A stretch of 64,000 nt of DNA from Sporosarcina sp. (GTDB taxonomy: Bacteria > Bacillota > Bacilli > Bacillales_A > Planococcaceae): assembly GCA_026169375.1 (NCBI GenBank), contig JAPFCR010000021.1:1-64000 (forward strand), given 5' to 3'. The notes beneath the pieces were generated by a model. That model had not been told where the DNA came from, searched no databases, and was given only the letters and a program-made list of their open reading frames with translations. The position numbers were made by a program, and so were the translations under genes. Every line of letters starts with the position of its first letter. The stretch's first letter is position 1. This document shows positions 1 to 8,137 of the stretch, one piece after another.

Positions 1-2
1 CT

Positions 3-48
3 AAAAACTGCTCTAGATTATTATTTCTTTAATCTAGAGCAGTTTTTA
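3..48. terminator. Strong stem-loop, likely bidirectional terminator
   Basis: A near-perfect inverted repeat of about 18 bp (ACTGCTCTAGATTA against TAATCTAGAGCAGT) with a 9-nt loop. A-rich and T-rich flanks lie on both sides. It probably ends a gene located before the window. Confidence 0.75.
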
Positions 49-190
49 TTTATAAATGGCTAAGCTATTTTCGAGAGGGACCATAATAATAGACAATTCG
101 TTTTTTCACCGAAATTAGCGACCGATTTCCTGAATAGATATACACAATCACCGCCTTGAAAATGAATAGTCACTTCTCACACCATCATTT

Positions 191-232
191 ATCGGAATTG
201 TGCCTGAATTGTGTGGTGCACAGGTAGCCTAG
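191..232 (+). repeat. Dispersed REP-like repeat, GTGATGCACAGG-type end
   Basis: A short copy of the dispersed family, with a core reading ATTGTGTGGTGCACAGG followed by TAGCCTAG. A coding-like fragment abuts it on the right. The first residues of that reading frame come from the repeat. Confidence 0.6.
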
Positions 233-417
233 AAATCGGATTAACTGCTGGTCTTTCAGTTTGGTTTCTTGGTTTCCAAGCCATTGCTGGAGAATGGTTT
301 GGGATGTGGATGAACAAAGATTGGAACCGTATTCCGGATGAAACAAGATTGACTACCTACTTATTAGGTTCCTTAATCTTTCTCACAATGAAGAACGACG
401 ACCTTTCAGATAGTTAA
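223..417 (+). pseudogene. 3' fragment of an unidentified membrane protein
   Basis: The open frame reads through a dispersed repeat end and continues for about 65 codons to a TAA. It contains a glycine- and aromatic-rich hydrophobic stretch (LTAGLSVWFLGFQAIAG) and ends in a charged tail. No ribosome site or proper start precedes it, because the beginning lies inside the repeat. I read it as the tail of a membrane protein whose front half was lost at the repeat junction. The family is not recognised. A spurious reading frame is the alternative. Confidence 0.3.
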
Positions 418-438
418 AAGTGAAAGTGACTGGTCAAT

Positions 439-1002
439 TTAAATTGAATTTGTCAAAATAGTGTCCGAATTGTGTGGTGCACAGGCAGGCACAGCAGCAC
501 GACCCTCGACACGCCCCGCAACAAAATTTGCTAATAATTTCGTTCTGCTTTCCACTTTCCCTTTTAACTCGTATGCTCGCTGCATTTTTTTATTGAAAGA
601 ATAAATACTAATGTCGAAAACCATCGAGTACCCATTGATAAATACCACTGTCGTCTTACCTTTTTCAAAGCTCGAGTATTCTTTAACCTGATGTAAAGCA
701 ATCCATGCACAATCTTTACTACCTGGCGACTTAGTTGGGAACCAATAGATGCCGAGCATTTCGTTAACAACAATTGGGTTCATGTGAACTCTCCCCAGAA
801 CTGCCTTCGCTCCGGCATTAGCCCCTACCAGACTCGAACCATAATAATTCAAATTAAAATCAATTAACGCTGCAGGTTCCATATCTACCAAAAATGGCTC
901 CTGATTTCCAACAACGGCTGTCATTAACTTTCCAAAGTCATCATAGTGTGGATAAAATAACAGCGTTTCATAATTCAAAATAAATTTACTGAAGACTTGC
1001 AT
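439..1002 (-). CDS. comK: Competence transcription factor ComK, C-terminus replaced by repeat
   Basis: ComK is the master activator of competence genes in Bacillus and binds AT-boxes as a dimer of dimers. The 187-residue product matches the conserved ComK core: a GSSLVGANAG segment near residue 55, a WFPTKSP segment near 86, a WIALHQVKEY segment near 99, and FINGYSMVFDIS near 120. These correspond to the GSSYAGRKAG, LFPTLSS and SHVHVKEF parts of the B. subtilis protein. The start has a good AAGGGGG ribosome site. From about residue 170 the sequence (VPACAPHNSDTI) is translated from a dispersed repeat, so the native C-terminal tail, which in B. subtilis carries the MecA-binding degradation signal, is missing or rebuilt. 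Whether the protein still works is uncertain. It lies downstream of, and on the same strand as, the DGQHR pair. Confidence 0.8.
   Translation of the reverse strand: MQVFSKFILNYETLLFYPHYDDFGKLMTAVVGNQEPFLVDMEPAALIDFNLNYYGSSLVGANAGAKAVLGRVHMNPIVVNEMLGIYWFPTKSPGSKDCAWIALHQVKEYSSFEKGKTTVVFINGYSMVFDISIYSFNKKMQRAYELKGKVESRTKLLANFVAGRVEGRAAVPACAPHNSDTILTNSI
450..492 (+). repeat. Dispersed REP-like repeat overlapping the comK 3' end
   Basis: Reads AATAGTGTCCGAATTGTGTGG then TGCACAGGCAGGC. On the minus strand the repeat is translated as the last 15 or so residues of ComK and also leads to its stop codon. Confidence 0.7.
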
Positions 1003-1048
1003 CTCGTTTCCCCCTTTTATAATGTATCCTTAACTTATTTTATCAAAA

Positions 1049-1079
1049 GGAGTATACTAAGATTAAGTTGGTATACTCC
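1049..1079. promoter_or_regulatory. 9-bp inverted repeat upstream of comK, possible operator
   Basis: Perfect arms GGAGTATAC and GTATACTCC are separated by 13 bp, so arm centres are about two helical turns apart. The repeat sits 47-77 bp before the comK start. No T-run follows on the minus strand, so an operator is more likely than a terminator. The binding protein is unknown. Confidence 0.4.
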
Positions 1080-1088
1080 AACTGACTT

Positions 1089-1124
1089 CCTCGGGTGTGT
1101 CGGCCAAGACAATTTCACCCGAGG
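1089..1124 (-). terminator. Stem-loop after the DGQHR gene pair
   Basis: Perfect 9-bp arms CCTCGGGTG and CACCCGAGG with an 18-nt loop lie 24 bp past the stop of the preceding minus-strand gene. There is no clear U-tract, so it may be a weak terminator or an mRNA-end stabiliser. Confidence 0.45.
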
Positions 1125-1147
1125 TCTTCAATTTGTATTATCACATC

Positions 1148-2194
1148 CTACTCACCTCCTTGGCGCTGCAGCCAAAATACTAATGCATCAATCGTCTTTT
1201 TGTCATTATTCAGATAATAGTACTTTTCTCTACCTCTTTCAGAACCATTAAACTTTCTCCAAACTGAGTTTGTCCGTGACCAATCTACCTTTTCCAATTT
1301 ACTCATTCGTGAGATGACCACTTCCTTTCGCTCTTCCTTTTTCATATCTCTTATACCTTCCGCTGCATAAACAGCTATCGCATACAACAATGGAAAGCTT
1401 GCCAGCATAGAAACTTCGTAATTCCCAATCGTTTTTACTGAATGTAATTTAAATAGTTCGTCAAACCAAGCATTAATGATTTCGATATGCTCATCGTTAA
1501 TTGTATTCATCTCGGCTTCATAGGCTAAGCTGCTAGATATTTGTTTCCCTGTGATAAAATAGGCAACAATTTGGCGAAGTTGTGATAGTGAAATTAACTT
1601 TTTATTTTTGGGGCGCATCACTGCACGCTTCTCTAGCTCAACCCCAGCCTCTTTTAATAGGCTGTTACTATTTAACACTTTATTCGTTGTTTGATTGATT
1701 TCATTTCTAGAATCAAAAGAAATCCTCTTCGAAAGCGCTACCTTTTTACTTTTTGTATTTAAATCTACATACAATTGATTGGCTTCTTGCTCGTCCAACC
1801 CTTCAAATACTTGAAATGCTACTTCAACTTTATCCAATGCGCCAATAAGTTTTAACCCGTCTAGCCGTGCCTGATCATTGTCACTGCCAATTGCTTTTTC
1901 TACATAGGCTTGTAGTTCTGTTAATGCTTTCATGCGTTGTGTACCATCTACAATCACTAAACGAGTTGGTTTACCTTCATCTAGCAATTTACCCTCCTCT
2001 ACTCGCGCAACAATAGGCGGTAAATAGACTTGTTCTGTTACCGCATTACTTAATATATAGCGTCGAATCATCCGAACTTGTAATTTATTCACCTCTCTTA
2101 GGGTGATTTGTTGATTGGTAATCATCTGAGTAAGTTCCCCAATTGTATAACTAATCATTGCTTGTCTTTTTGTAAACACATCTCTTACAATCAA
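1148..2194 (-). CDS. DGQHR-domain (DndB-like) protein, second of pair
   Basis: Related to the DGQHR/DndB superfamily. DndB regulates DNA phosphorothioation in Dnd systems, and many related proteins occur outside them with unknown roles. The motif here is the variant DGTQR at residues 83-87, followed by a region rich in LYVDLNTKSKKV, the usual helix after the core. I place the start at the TTG at 2194. The upstream gene ends AGG AGG TAA, so its stop region supplies an AGGAGG ribosome site 7 nt before that TTG. That makes the pair translationally linked with only 4 nt between them. No dndC, dndD, dndE or restriction genes follow. The substitution of His by Arg in the signature and the lack of partners argue against a classical Dnd role. 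Confidence 0.65.
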   Translation of the reverse strand: MIVRDVFTKRQAMISYTIGELTQMITNQQITLREVNKLQVRMIRRYILSNAVTEQVYLPPIVARVEEGKLLDEGKPTRLVIVDGTQRMKALTELQAYVEKAIGSDNDQARLDGLKLIGALDKVEVAFQVFEGLDEQEANQLYVDLNTKSKKVALSKRISFDSRNEINQTTNKVLNSNSLLKEAGVELEKRAVMRPKNKKLISLSQLRQIVAYFITGKQISSSLAYEAEMNTINDEHIEIINAWFDELFKLHSVKTIGNYEVSMLASFPLLYAIAVYAAEGIRDMKKEERKEVVISRMSKLEKVDWSRTNSVWRKFNGSERGREKYYYLNNDKKTIDALVFWLQRQGGE

Positions 2195-2198
2195 TGGA

Positions 2199-3290
2199 TT
2201 ACCTCCTCGTATTTTCAATTACTTTCAAAAATTCAATTGCTGTCTTCTTAATAGCAGTGGTCGTTGAATGATTTCTAATTTGTTGAATTTCTGGGTTGTA
2301 CATATGCTTAAACAGTGGATCATTATGTTCCCACGAACATTTATTTTTAAGACTTTTCAATAAATTTATCGCTTCAATATGCTTAATTGAATAAGACCTT
2401 GTAAGTAAAAATACTGTATAGGCGAGTGCAATCTGAATTCCAGTTAATCCTGTAACATATTTTTTTCTGTTTGCCATCTTCTGTGGAAACAAGCTAGGCC
2501 AGACTAAAAAAAAGTGTTTTGAGATTCGTGGAACTTCTTTTTCATTACATCCCCTATAATACGGGTTTCCCGTTTTGGCGGTTAACTTTCCCTCATACAT
2601 CGCAATCAGACATCTTCTCATTGTGGATAAGGAGGTAACAGCTGGGTTTTGAGTCGTTAATCTTGAAGCAGCAAATTCAATTTCTAAAGAACTCCGCATT
2701 GTTTCAGCGACACTTCTTGTTAATTCAATATATTCATCACGTTGGTCGTATTGCATCACTAGCCCCTTATGCGCTTCTCTTCTCTCTGTATTGTAATCCG
2801 TGAAAAGTTGCCGCTCTTCTTCCTGTCCCAAATCCAAGTAAATTTGCATCGCGACGGGATAATCAGAGAGATAATCTATGTAAGATTGCTTCTTCAATGC
2901 AGCATTAAATTTATTTGATTCCTCGTATCTTTCTTTTTCTGATTTCAAATGACTAATGGCCGACGAAATAGCCGAACACCTGTGCTGGCCGTCGAGGATG
3001 TACATCTTACTTCCAGGTTCAAGTTCAAATCCATTAGGCCCTTCAATTATTCCTTTCCTGCTTGAAAAAATAAATGATGAAAAATAAAAATGCTTATCAT
3101 TTTCCAATGAATTTAAGATGAAATCTCTTATTTCAGCGCGACGTCTTGGATCTAAATGCCTTTGAACTTCGTAATCAACTTCAAACATAGACTCTAATGT
3201 CGCGAAACGGATTTGTGTTGTCAAAATCTCTTTTCCAAACTGATTATAGGTTGTTCCTTGTATAGTAGCTAAAAAGTCAGTGTTTGACAT
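2199..3290 (-). CDS. DGQHR-domain (DndB-like) protein, first of pair
   Basis: Carries the full DGQHR signature (ILDGQHRCSAI) at residues 100-104, preceded by a region with the GSKMYILDG beta strand and followed by YLDLGQEEERQLFTDYNTERR, as in DndB-type proteins. The length of about 363 aa is normal for the family. The start at 3290 (MSNTDF) is preferred over two upstream ATGs because GAGGAGG lies 9 nt ahead of it. It is the first gene of a two-gene unit with the following DGTQR protein. DndB proteins bind DNA and repress dnd operons. Here there is no dnd operon in view, so the function is open: a solitary defence module or regulator is a guess. Confidence 0.65.
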   Translation of the reverse strand: MSNTDFLATIQGTTYNQFGKEILTTQIRFATLESMFEVDYEVQRHLDPRRRAEIRDFILNSLENDKHFYFSSFIFSSRKGIIEGPNGFELEPGSKMYILDGQHRCSAISSAISHLKSEKERYEESNKFNAALKKQSYIDYLSDYPVAMQIYLDLGQEEERQLFTDYNTERREAHKGLVMQYDQRDEYIELTRSVAETMRSSLEIEFAASRLTTQNPAVTSLSTMRRCLIAMYEGKLTAKTGNPYYRGCNEKEVPRISKHFFLVWPSLFPQKMANRKKYVTGLTGIQIALAYTVFLLTRSYSIKHIEAINLLKSLKNKCSWEHNDPLFKHMYNPEIQQIRNHSTTTAIKKTAIEFLKVIENTRR

Positions 3291-3317
3291 TGTCATGTCC
3301 CTCCTCGTCTCATTCAT

Positions 3318-3849
3318 TATACCTATTTACTCCAATAAGTCTAATCTTTTTGAATTATTCTCCACTTAAACTTAGTTATTTAAATTCGTGTTTCACGTTT
3401 TTACTTGAGCCTTTACAATACTAGATTTACATTGTATAGTTAATAGTTTTTCAACAAATAAATTTCACCTAAACTTCTTAGATCTCTATCTTTCTTTTGC
3501 TTTTTTCCCTTCACTAAAGGAAAATCTATAAATCCCTCTTTTACCTCATTAGCTTTTTTCCACTCCCTCATTTACTAAACTATGTTTGTTTTATTACTCT
3601 CTTATCTTTATTCTTTTACTCACTTCTTGTTAATGATGTCATTGTCTTCTTTCGTTCTAGCTAACTTATTAACGACTCGTGTACTAACCTATTGGAAGAT
3701 CCTGTTCTTTCGTGCTAGAAAATCACCTCGTGCAATTGAATGGGATAGCTTCCAATTAGGTTAATAGTTTTAGAGATGTTTTCAATTTATATTCTTCCTC
3801 TACTCCAACCTTCTTCTTTCAACTCTTTTCTTACTTTTTGAAATTAAAA
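3318..3849. other. Gene-free AT-rich spacer
   Basis: About 530 bp upstream of the DGQHR pair. It is very AT-rich with pyrimidine runs. The only open frame (3582-3764) has no ribosome site, a biased hydrophobic composition and no recognisable motif, so I do not call it. The promoter for the pair should lie just above 3317 but no clear -35/-10 pair stands out. Confidence 0.5.
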
Positions 3850-3876
3850 AAGAACGCCCTCAACTCAAGCGTTCTT
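3850..3876 (-). terminator. Rho-independent terminator of the Mrr remnant
   Basis: Arms AAGAACGC and GCGTTCTT with an 11-nt loop. On the minus strand the stem is followed by a run of six T. It lies about 150 bp past the stop of the nuclease fragment. Confidence 0.65.
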
Positions 3877-4023
3877 CTTGCGATTATTGTTGTTATTTAT
3901 TTTTTATAAACTTCAATCCCTTTTTAAAAGCAGGGATTATTGTCTTGAAGTACTATTACTAGGTAATCTTTACACCCGAACCAAAACATATTTTGTCCTT
4001 CCTGATACTTATGGAACTCGATA

Positions 4024-4250
4024 TTATTCATCTTCCAAAACAAGCGCCCATATTTGTTTCAATGGTAGTTCTGCCTTTATAAAACCTGGTAAGCGATTAT
4101 AGTTTTTTAACAAAGCACCAATCAAATCCCCAGAATCCCACAATCTTACCTTGAAAAAGTTTCGTCGAGATTCAGCTAATACCGCACCATTAAATCCTCC
4201 CCAACTTACTAGAAGAACTTGATCAGCACCGAATGCATCAAGCTCAGTTT
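4024..4250 (-). pseudogene. C-terminal remnant of an Mrr-type restriction endonuclease
   Basis: The minus strand encodes about 72 codons ending in TAA at 4024-4026. It includes the phrases LVSWGGFNGAV, RRNFFKVRLWDSGDLI, NYNRLPG and ELPLKQIWALVLEDE. This is the C-terminal part characteristic of Mrr-like (Mrr_cat) restriction endonucleases, which cut modified DNA. The N-terminal half with the PD-(D/E)xK residues is absent. An in-frame TAA occurs a few codons before the conserved segment, and upstream sequence soon runs into the dispersed repeat at 4323. This is a dead gene. I am confident of the family from memory of the tail pattern, less so of the exact subfamily. Confidence 0.6.
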
Positions 4251-4267
4251 ACTCAAAAGAAAAAGCG

Positions 4268-4657
4268 CTAGCACCTATTAAATAGAATGCCAACGCTTTT
4301 ACTAGTATTAAAACCTAACTGTAAGAATTGTGCCTGAATTGTGTGATGCACAGGCAGCCTAGAATCTACCGTACCAATATATTTAAGTGCTCTGTCTCGC
4401 GATATCCGGTGAACATTTCCTTTATAACATTTCACCCACGATGGATATTTTAGCCCTGCAATTTCCCAATCTGAAATTTCAACTTTAAAATTATCAAAGT
4501 ATTTAGGTGGATATTTTGGCTCTTTAGATGTAACTTCTGCAATTGTAATTAGTTTCTCTTCAGTGTCATCAACAACTAAGACAGGTCTTGATTTAGCATT
4601 ATCAGCATTTCCTTGAAAATATACAATTGCGGTATATAACTCACCAAATTGGGGCAA
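4268..4657 (-). CDS. MazF/PemK-like toxin, C-terminus altered by repeat
   Basis: The product (129 aa) begins GELYTAIVYFQGN, continues with KSRPVLVVDD, ITIAEVTSKEP and WVKCYKGNVHRI, and fits the PemK/MazF-like endoribonuclease fold that cleaves RNA. The N-terminal GELYTA and the central SRPVLVV are the usual landmarks. The last 30 residues (VDSRLPVHHTIQAQF onward) are translated from the dispersed repeat at 4323-4362, so the natural C-terminus is lost and activity is doubtful. It follows a 53-residue protein with a 5-nt gap, which would be the antitoxin in a type II arrangement. Confidence 0.6.
   Translation of the reverse strand: MPQFGELYTAIVYFQGNADNAKSRPVLVVDDTEEKLITIAEVTSKEPKYPPKYFDNFKVEISDWEIAGLKYPSWVKCYKGNVHRISRDRALKYIGTVDSRLPVHHTIQAQFLQLGFNTSKSVGILFNRC
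4323..4362 (+). repeat. Dispersed REP-like repeat inside the toxin gene end
   Basis: Reads TGCCTGAATTGTGTGATGCA then CAGGCAGCCTAG. It is nearly identical to the copy at 191-232, including the GCCTAG tail. Confidence 0.7.
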
Positions 4658-4662
4658 CTAAA

Positions 4663-4824
4663 TTACCTACCTTCAAACCATTCTTTATGTGAAGGATTAT
4701 TAGAGTCAAGCTCAACAGCGCCATTTTTACCGTCTTTTAACACAGGGATATTTTCATTCATTTTCTGGGCTTTCTTTCTTAATTCAGCGAGTCTTTCCTG
4801 AATTTTATCCGCTTCAACAGCCAT
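4663..4824 (-). CDS. Small charged protein, probable antitoxin partner
   Basis: A 53-residue product starting MAVEADKIQERLAELRKKAQ. The start at 4824 is chosen because GGAGGAG lies about 6 nt upstream; an ATG further up has no ribosome site. It has a charged coiled-coil-like front half and a tail that ends HKEWFEGR. It sits between the pRiA4b-ORF3-like gene and the MazF/PemK-like gene, 5 nt from the latter. Position and size suggest an antitoxin, but the sequence has no recognised antitoxin fold. Confidence 0.5.
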   Translation of the reverse strand: MAVEADKIQERLAELRKKAQKMNENIPVLKDGKNGAVELDSNNPSHKEWFEGR

Positions 4825-4843
4825 ATCCTTCTCCTCCCTACTT

Positions 4844-5539
4844 TCACACATATAAAATCACATCCTTATTTGGCACTTCCTCAAGATTTACGATATCTGA
4901 TTTACGGTATTTGTCAGATAGCACATCGTAATTCTTATGCTTGATAGAAGTCCATTCTGTTTTTTTATATTTTACGTACTTTAATCGATCATTTAACGCA
5001 TCTATATCAAATGCCACATACCCCTGCTGTTCTGCCCATGCGTAAGTAAATAAGTATTCTGGATGTGTTGGATTATGATAAACACTTAAAAACTCCTCAT
5101 ATCCCGGCACTCCACCTACGTCTTCAGGCGGTGCAGTTCCCCCTCCGTCAAGGATAGTTGGATGACCAAAATAATAATCCTCTACAATTTCTTCAAGCAC
5201 AATTCGAATTTTCCAGTCGTCTCCGAAATCATACGTATAAGTGAGCACGCCGTATTTCTCAAGATATACGTCGAATTTCACATGTTTTGCCGACTTAACT
5301 GTTCGCTTATTATCTTTTTTCCCTTTAGCCTCCTCAATTAGCACGCGATTATCTGTAATAAAATCATCCTCTATTTCGAAGCTAAATGAATGATATTCTT
5401 GGAATAAACTATCGAAGTTTGTGGCGCATTGAATTGTTTGGTGTAAGCGATAAAAAGTTCCTCCCGCTGGTAATATAATCCGTCTCCATATTTGCGGTGT
5501 AATCCCTTCAAATGACATTTTTATAATATAGGCTTTCAT
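4844..5539 (-). CDS. Plasmid pRiA4b ORF-3-like protein
   Basis: The 231-residue product opens YIIKMSFEGITPQIWRRI and contains YTYDFGDDWKIRIVLEEI near residue 100 and PEDVGGVPGYEEFL near 140. These are the hallmarks of the PRiA4_ORF3 domain (IS1096 TnpR-like family). The domain is widespread on mobile elements and its biochemical role is unknown. It is the first gene of a minus-strand trio with a small protein and a MazF/PemK-like toxin, 19 bp before the small protein's start. The ATG has a GGAGATGA-like ribosome site. Confidence 0.75.
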   Translation of the reverse strand: MKAYIIKMSFEGITPQIWRRIILPAGGTFYRLHQTIQCATNFDSLFQEYHSFSFEIEDDFITDNRVLIEEAKGKKDNKRTVKSAKHVKFDVYLEKYGVLTYTYDFGDDWKIRIVLEEIVEDYYFGHPTILDGGGTAPPEDVGGVPGYEEFLSVYHNPTHPEYLFTYAWAEQQGYVAFDIDALNDRLKYVKYKKTEWTSIKHKNYDVLSDKYRKSDIVNLEEVPNKDVILYV

Positions 5540-6151
5540 TGAATCATCTCCAGCTTTTCTTTTTATTGTACAAGATTCATGTGTTATTTACGAAAAGTAT
5601 GGAACCATGAATCCTGGAGAATTGGTATTTGTATTTAAAATATCGAAGTGATTTATGTATAATAACCATTGTATAAAAAACATAGAATACTTTCGTGAAC
5701 TTCTATTTACTCTCGTATACCTTTTTGTGAGAAGTATACTCCCTTGTTTTTTGAAATACCGATCCCATTTCCCTGTAGGCCTAACAAATGTGATTTTATT
5801 TTTGTTCTAAAGGATTATAGAAGTTGTGTAGTTAATGATCACACTCCGTTAAGGCATGTAATCCCATTGGATAACTATGCAATTTACACACCTTCCCCCT
5901 CTATTTGACCACCCAAGAATGAACACCCCGCCTTTCGTCAACAACCCTACTCGCCCAAGGACTAAACCATACTTTTTCTAAAATGAACCTTTCTTTTTAC
6001 TAAGCATTCTTTAAAGATCTATAAAGAACGTCTCCTACGGACAAATCTTACGGGATATTTAAAAGTTTTTCTTCTTTTTTTAAATTAATTTCATCACCCT
6101 GTCCACTTTTTAAGAACATCTCTCTATGTACTAGGTAAAGGGGGATTTATC
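5540..6151. other. Gene-free spacer between divergent genes
   Basis: About 610 bp between two divergently oriented genes, AT-rich. I see no supported ORF, RNA gene or repeat copy. It must hold both promoters, but no convincing consensus pair was identified. Confidence 0.4.
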
Positions 6152-6889
6152 ATGACAAACTACTTAACAAAATTCGCATACTTCACAAACAAATTCGACT
6201 TGGACAAGGCTGCAACTGCATATAAAAATGAACATTGGCAAGCAATGAATAAAACTGACCGCGCCGTATTAGATGTGATTCGTCGCTATTCTGTAAAGTT
6301 TGGTGCTGCTCATTTAAAGCACGACACAATCGCAGACGCAATTGGCAAATCAAACGTAACAGCTCGCCGTGCGATTCGTAAACTCGTAAAGCTTAATATT
6401 ATCGACAAAGTTCATTATGTCCGCCCTGTTATGAACGGACTCGGCGCAAATATTTATGCGATTAGGCCTTTCGAAGAGCCAACAACAACGCGAACACCTG
6501 AAAAAGCTGAGCAAAAAAAAGCTCCCAAACAAGAATCAAATACAACTGAAAACACAGAACAATCGGTACCTGTAACGCTGTTTGAACGTATGAAAGCACT
6601 ACTTTCTTCAACAATTGGTGACGCTACACAGACGCGCCGCTTTTTTGGCGTGTACCGTCAACGTGTATTACCGATGCTAAAATTTAGCATTCACGAACAT
6701 AAAGGGGAATTATTCGAACAACTCGCCATGCAAGCACTTCAAATTGCAACACAAGCGACGAAGAAAAAGGACATAAAAAATCTACCAGGCTACTACTCAG
6801 GCATTTTAGGTGAGCTGATAGATCAGGCTTTATTTAGTGATGCTTTTATGGATTATGATATACCGGTGGAAAAGATTTTCTATCGGTGA
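6152..6889 (+). CDS. Helix-turn-helix protein of plasmid/phage type
   Basis: A 245-aa protein with a winged-helix/HTH region at about residues 38-105 (DRAVLDVIRRYSVKF, HDTIADAIGKSNVTARRAIR, KLVKLNII). A polar linker rich in Thr, Glu and Gln (115-140) and a helical C-terminal domain follow. The arrangement resembles replication- or conjugation-linked HTH proteins of Bacillales plasmids and prophages, but I cannot name the family. A GGGGG ribosome site precedes the ATG. It is a single transcription unit, with a membrane protein convergent on it. Confidence 0.6.
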   Translation: MTNYLTKFAYFTNKFDLDKAATAYKNEHWQAMNKTDRAVLDVIRRYSVKFGAAHLKHDTIADAIGKSNVTARRAIRKLVKLNIIDKVHYVRPVMNGLGANIYAIRPFEEPTTTRTPEKAEQKKAPKQESNTTENTEQSVPVTLFERMKALLSSTIGDATQTRRFFGVYRQRVLPMLKFSIHEHKGELFEQLAMQALQIATQATKKKDIKNLPGYYSGILGELIDQALFSDAFMDYDIPVEKIFYR

Positions 6890-6938
6890 AGTGGAATGTG
6901 CAAGGTAAACGAGAGACAAATGGCTCTTTGGGAAACTA

Positions 6939-7454
6939 TTAAGATTCATCACTTCGCTTATTCTTCTTATGAAATACGGCACCAAAAATAATAGCTATAA
7001 CCAAGGCCAAAGTGAATATCGCTTTTAATTTTAAAAACAAAAGATGCCAAGCAACGGTAAGTAGGAAGCATAATACGCTGATTAGAATTAAAATAAAAAT
7101 GATTGTCAGAACTTTATTAAAGATAATATCTTCATCATATATAAATGACTTTACAAGATGGAAAATCACAAAAACTGCAATTGCACAGGCAAGGCATACG
7201 AGTATAAATGGAAAAAGAAGATTCAGATATAGATTATAAGAGCTTTCTACTGGGATGGTAGGTGTTCCAAATGCAACGAGAATGGTATTTTTTACACTTT
7301 GAAAAAGACCACTGAGCTTTTCTCCAGACAACTCATATTCTTGCTTACTTTTAAGGGGTTCCAATAATTTGTTTACGACTAACATAACGATAAATATGAT
7401 AATAAGTCCTAGTGTCGTTGATATTAAATCTGTATTTTCTTTTGGTTTTTCCAA
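6939..7454 (-). CDS. Small four-helix membrane protein, function unknown
   Basis: A 171-residue product with hydrophobic segments at about 15-28, 78-100, 115-133 and 143-160, and a basic tail KKNKRSDES, consistent with four membrane helices. The start ATG is preceded by GGGGGA. I do not recognise a family. It is convergent with the preceding HTH gene and is followed on its upstream side by a cluster of dispersed repeats. Confidence 0.5.
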   Translation of the reverse strand: MEKPKENTDLISTTLGLIIIFIVMLVVNKLLEPLKSKQEYELSGEKLSGLFQSVKNTILVAFGTPTIPVESSYNLYLNLLFPFILVCLACAIAVFVIFHLVKSFIYDEDIIFNKVLTIIFILILISVLCFLLTVAWHLLFLKLKAIFTLALVIAIIFGAVFHKKNKRSDES

Positions 7455-7563
7455 TTAACTCCCCCTATTTTATCACTGAGTCCATCCAATTATATGCAAT
7501 TCATTGATAAAATAGGACCGCATTTCTCCAGGAGTACATTGCATTTATCAACTTCATTGCTAA

Positions 7564-7603
7564 TTGTCAGAATAGTGCAGGAGTTGTGTGATGCACAGGC
7601 ACC
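7564..7603 (+). repeat. Dispersed REP-like repeat
   Basis: Reads TGTCAGAATAGTGCAGGAGT then TGTGTGATGCACAGGCACC. The next 20 bases run directly into the end of a recombinase fragment. Confidence 0.7.
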
Positions 7604-7622
7604 TTTCAAATTTCCCCTGACT

Positions 7623-7724
7623 CTACCAAAGCGTATCTAAAGAATTTCGCAAATGGTCTACGGATAGGTGCTGATAACGCATTGTCGAGCGTAAATCAGT
7701 ATGACCAAGTATACTTGCGATTTA
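7623..7724 (-). pseudogene. C-terminal remnant of a tyrosine recombinase
   Basis: The minus strand encodes IASILGHTDLRSTMRYQHLS followed by VDHLRNSLDTLW and a TAG stop at 7623-7625. LGHTDLRSTMRYQH is the box II end of phage-type integrases, with the conserved His and the catalytic Tyr. Everything upstream is missing. The fragment is cut at a GAGTGACTTTGG sequence that resembles the second end type of the dispersed repeat. Confidence 0.65.
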
Positions 7725-7775
7725 GTTGAATGAGTGACTTTGGCCGACACTTAACTCTTTGGACTATCAGAATGA

Positions 7776-7822
7776 ATTGTCGGAATAGTGCCAGATTTGT
7801 GTGATGCACAGACGCACCCTAA
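7776..7822 (+). repeat. Dispersed REP-like repeat
   Basis: Reads TTGTCGGAATAGTGCCAGAT then TTGTGTGATGCACAGACGCACCC. It is preceded by the family's left part TTAACTCTTTGGACTATC. Confidence 0.7.
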
Positions 7823-7907
7823 TTATTCAAAAAAATCCTTTGAAAGCTTTGGTTTCATGCGGCTAAAACTCATAAATCTTAGCACTCGACTTATTTTACA
7901 CTATACG

Positions 7908-7982
7908 CTGTCACTCGATAGTAAACTCTTCTGATAATTATCAGAAGAGTGCCTGAATTGTGTGATGCACAGGGACACCCTA
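7908..7982 (+). repeat. Dispersed repeat unit with both end types and a perfect 24-bp palindrome
   Basis: From left to right: CTGTCACTCGATA, then a perfect palindrome at 7926-7949 with arms CTCTTCTGATAA, then TGCCTGAATTGTGTGATGCA and CAGGGACACCC. It shows that the two end types can bound a single element of about 75 bp. Confidence 0.7.
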
Positions 7983-8137
7983 CTATAAATACAGACTAAA
8001 ATATGTTATAATTAATGTATATATCATGGTCTACTTACCAATTCTTAGCATATCATCTAAAATGAGGTGAGATTATGAACCCTGATAATGAAAAACTGCC
8101 TGAGAATAAAAATAATAAGGAAATCGGAGGAGATCAC

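Noticed and set aside
3582..3764. Open frame of 60 codons in the spacer above the DGQHR genes
   Set aside because: No ribosome site, unusual composition caused by pyrimidine-rich DNA, and no motif; treated as spurious.
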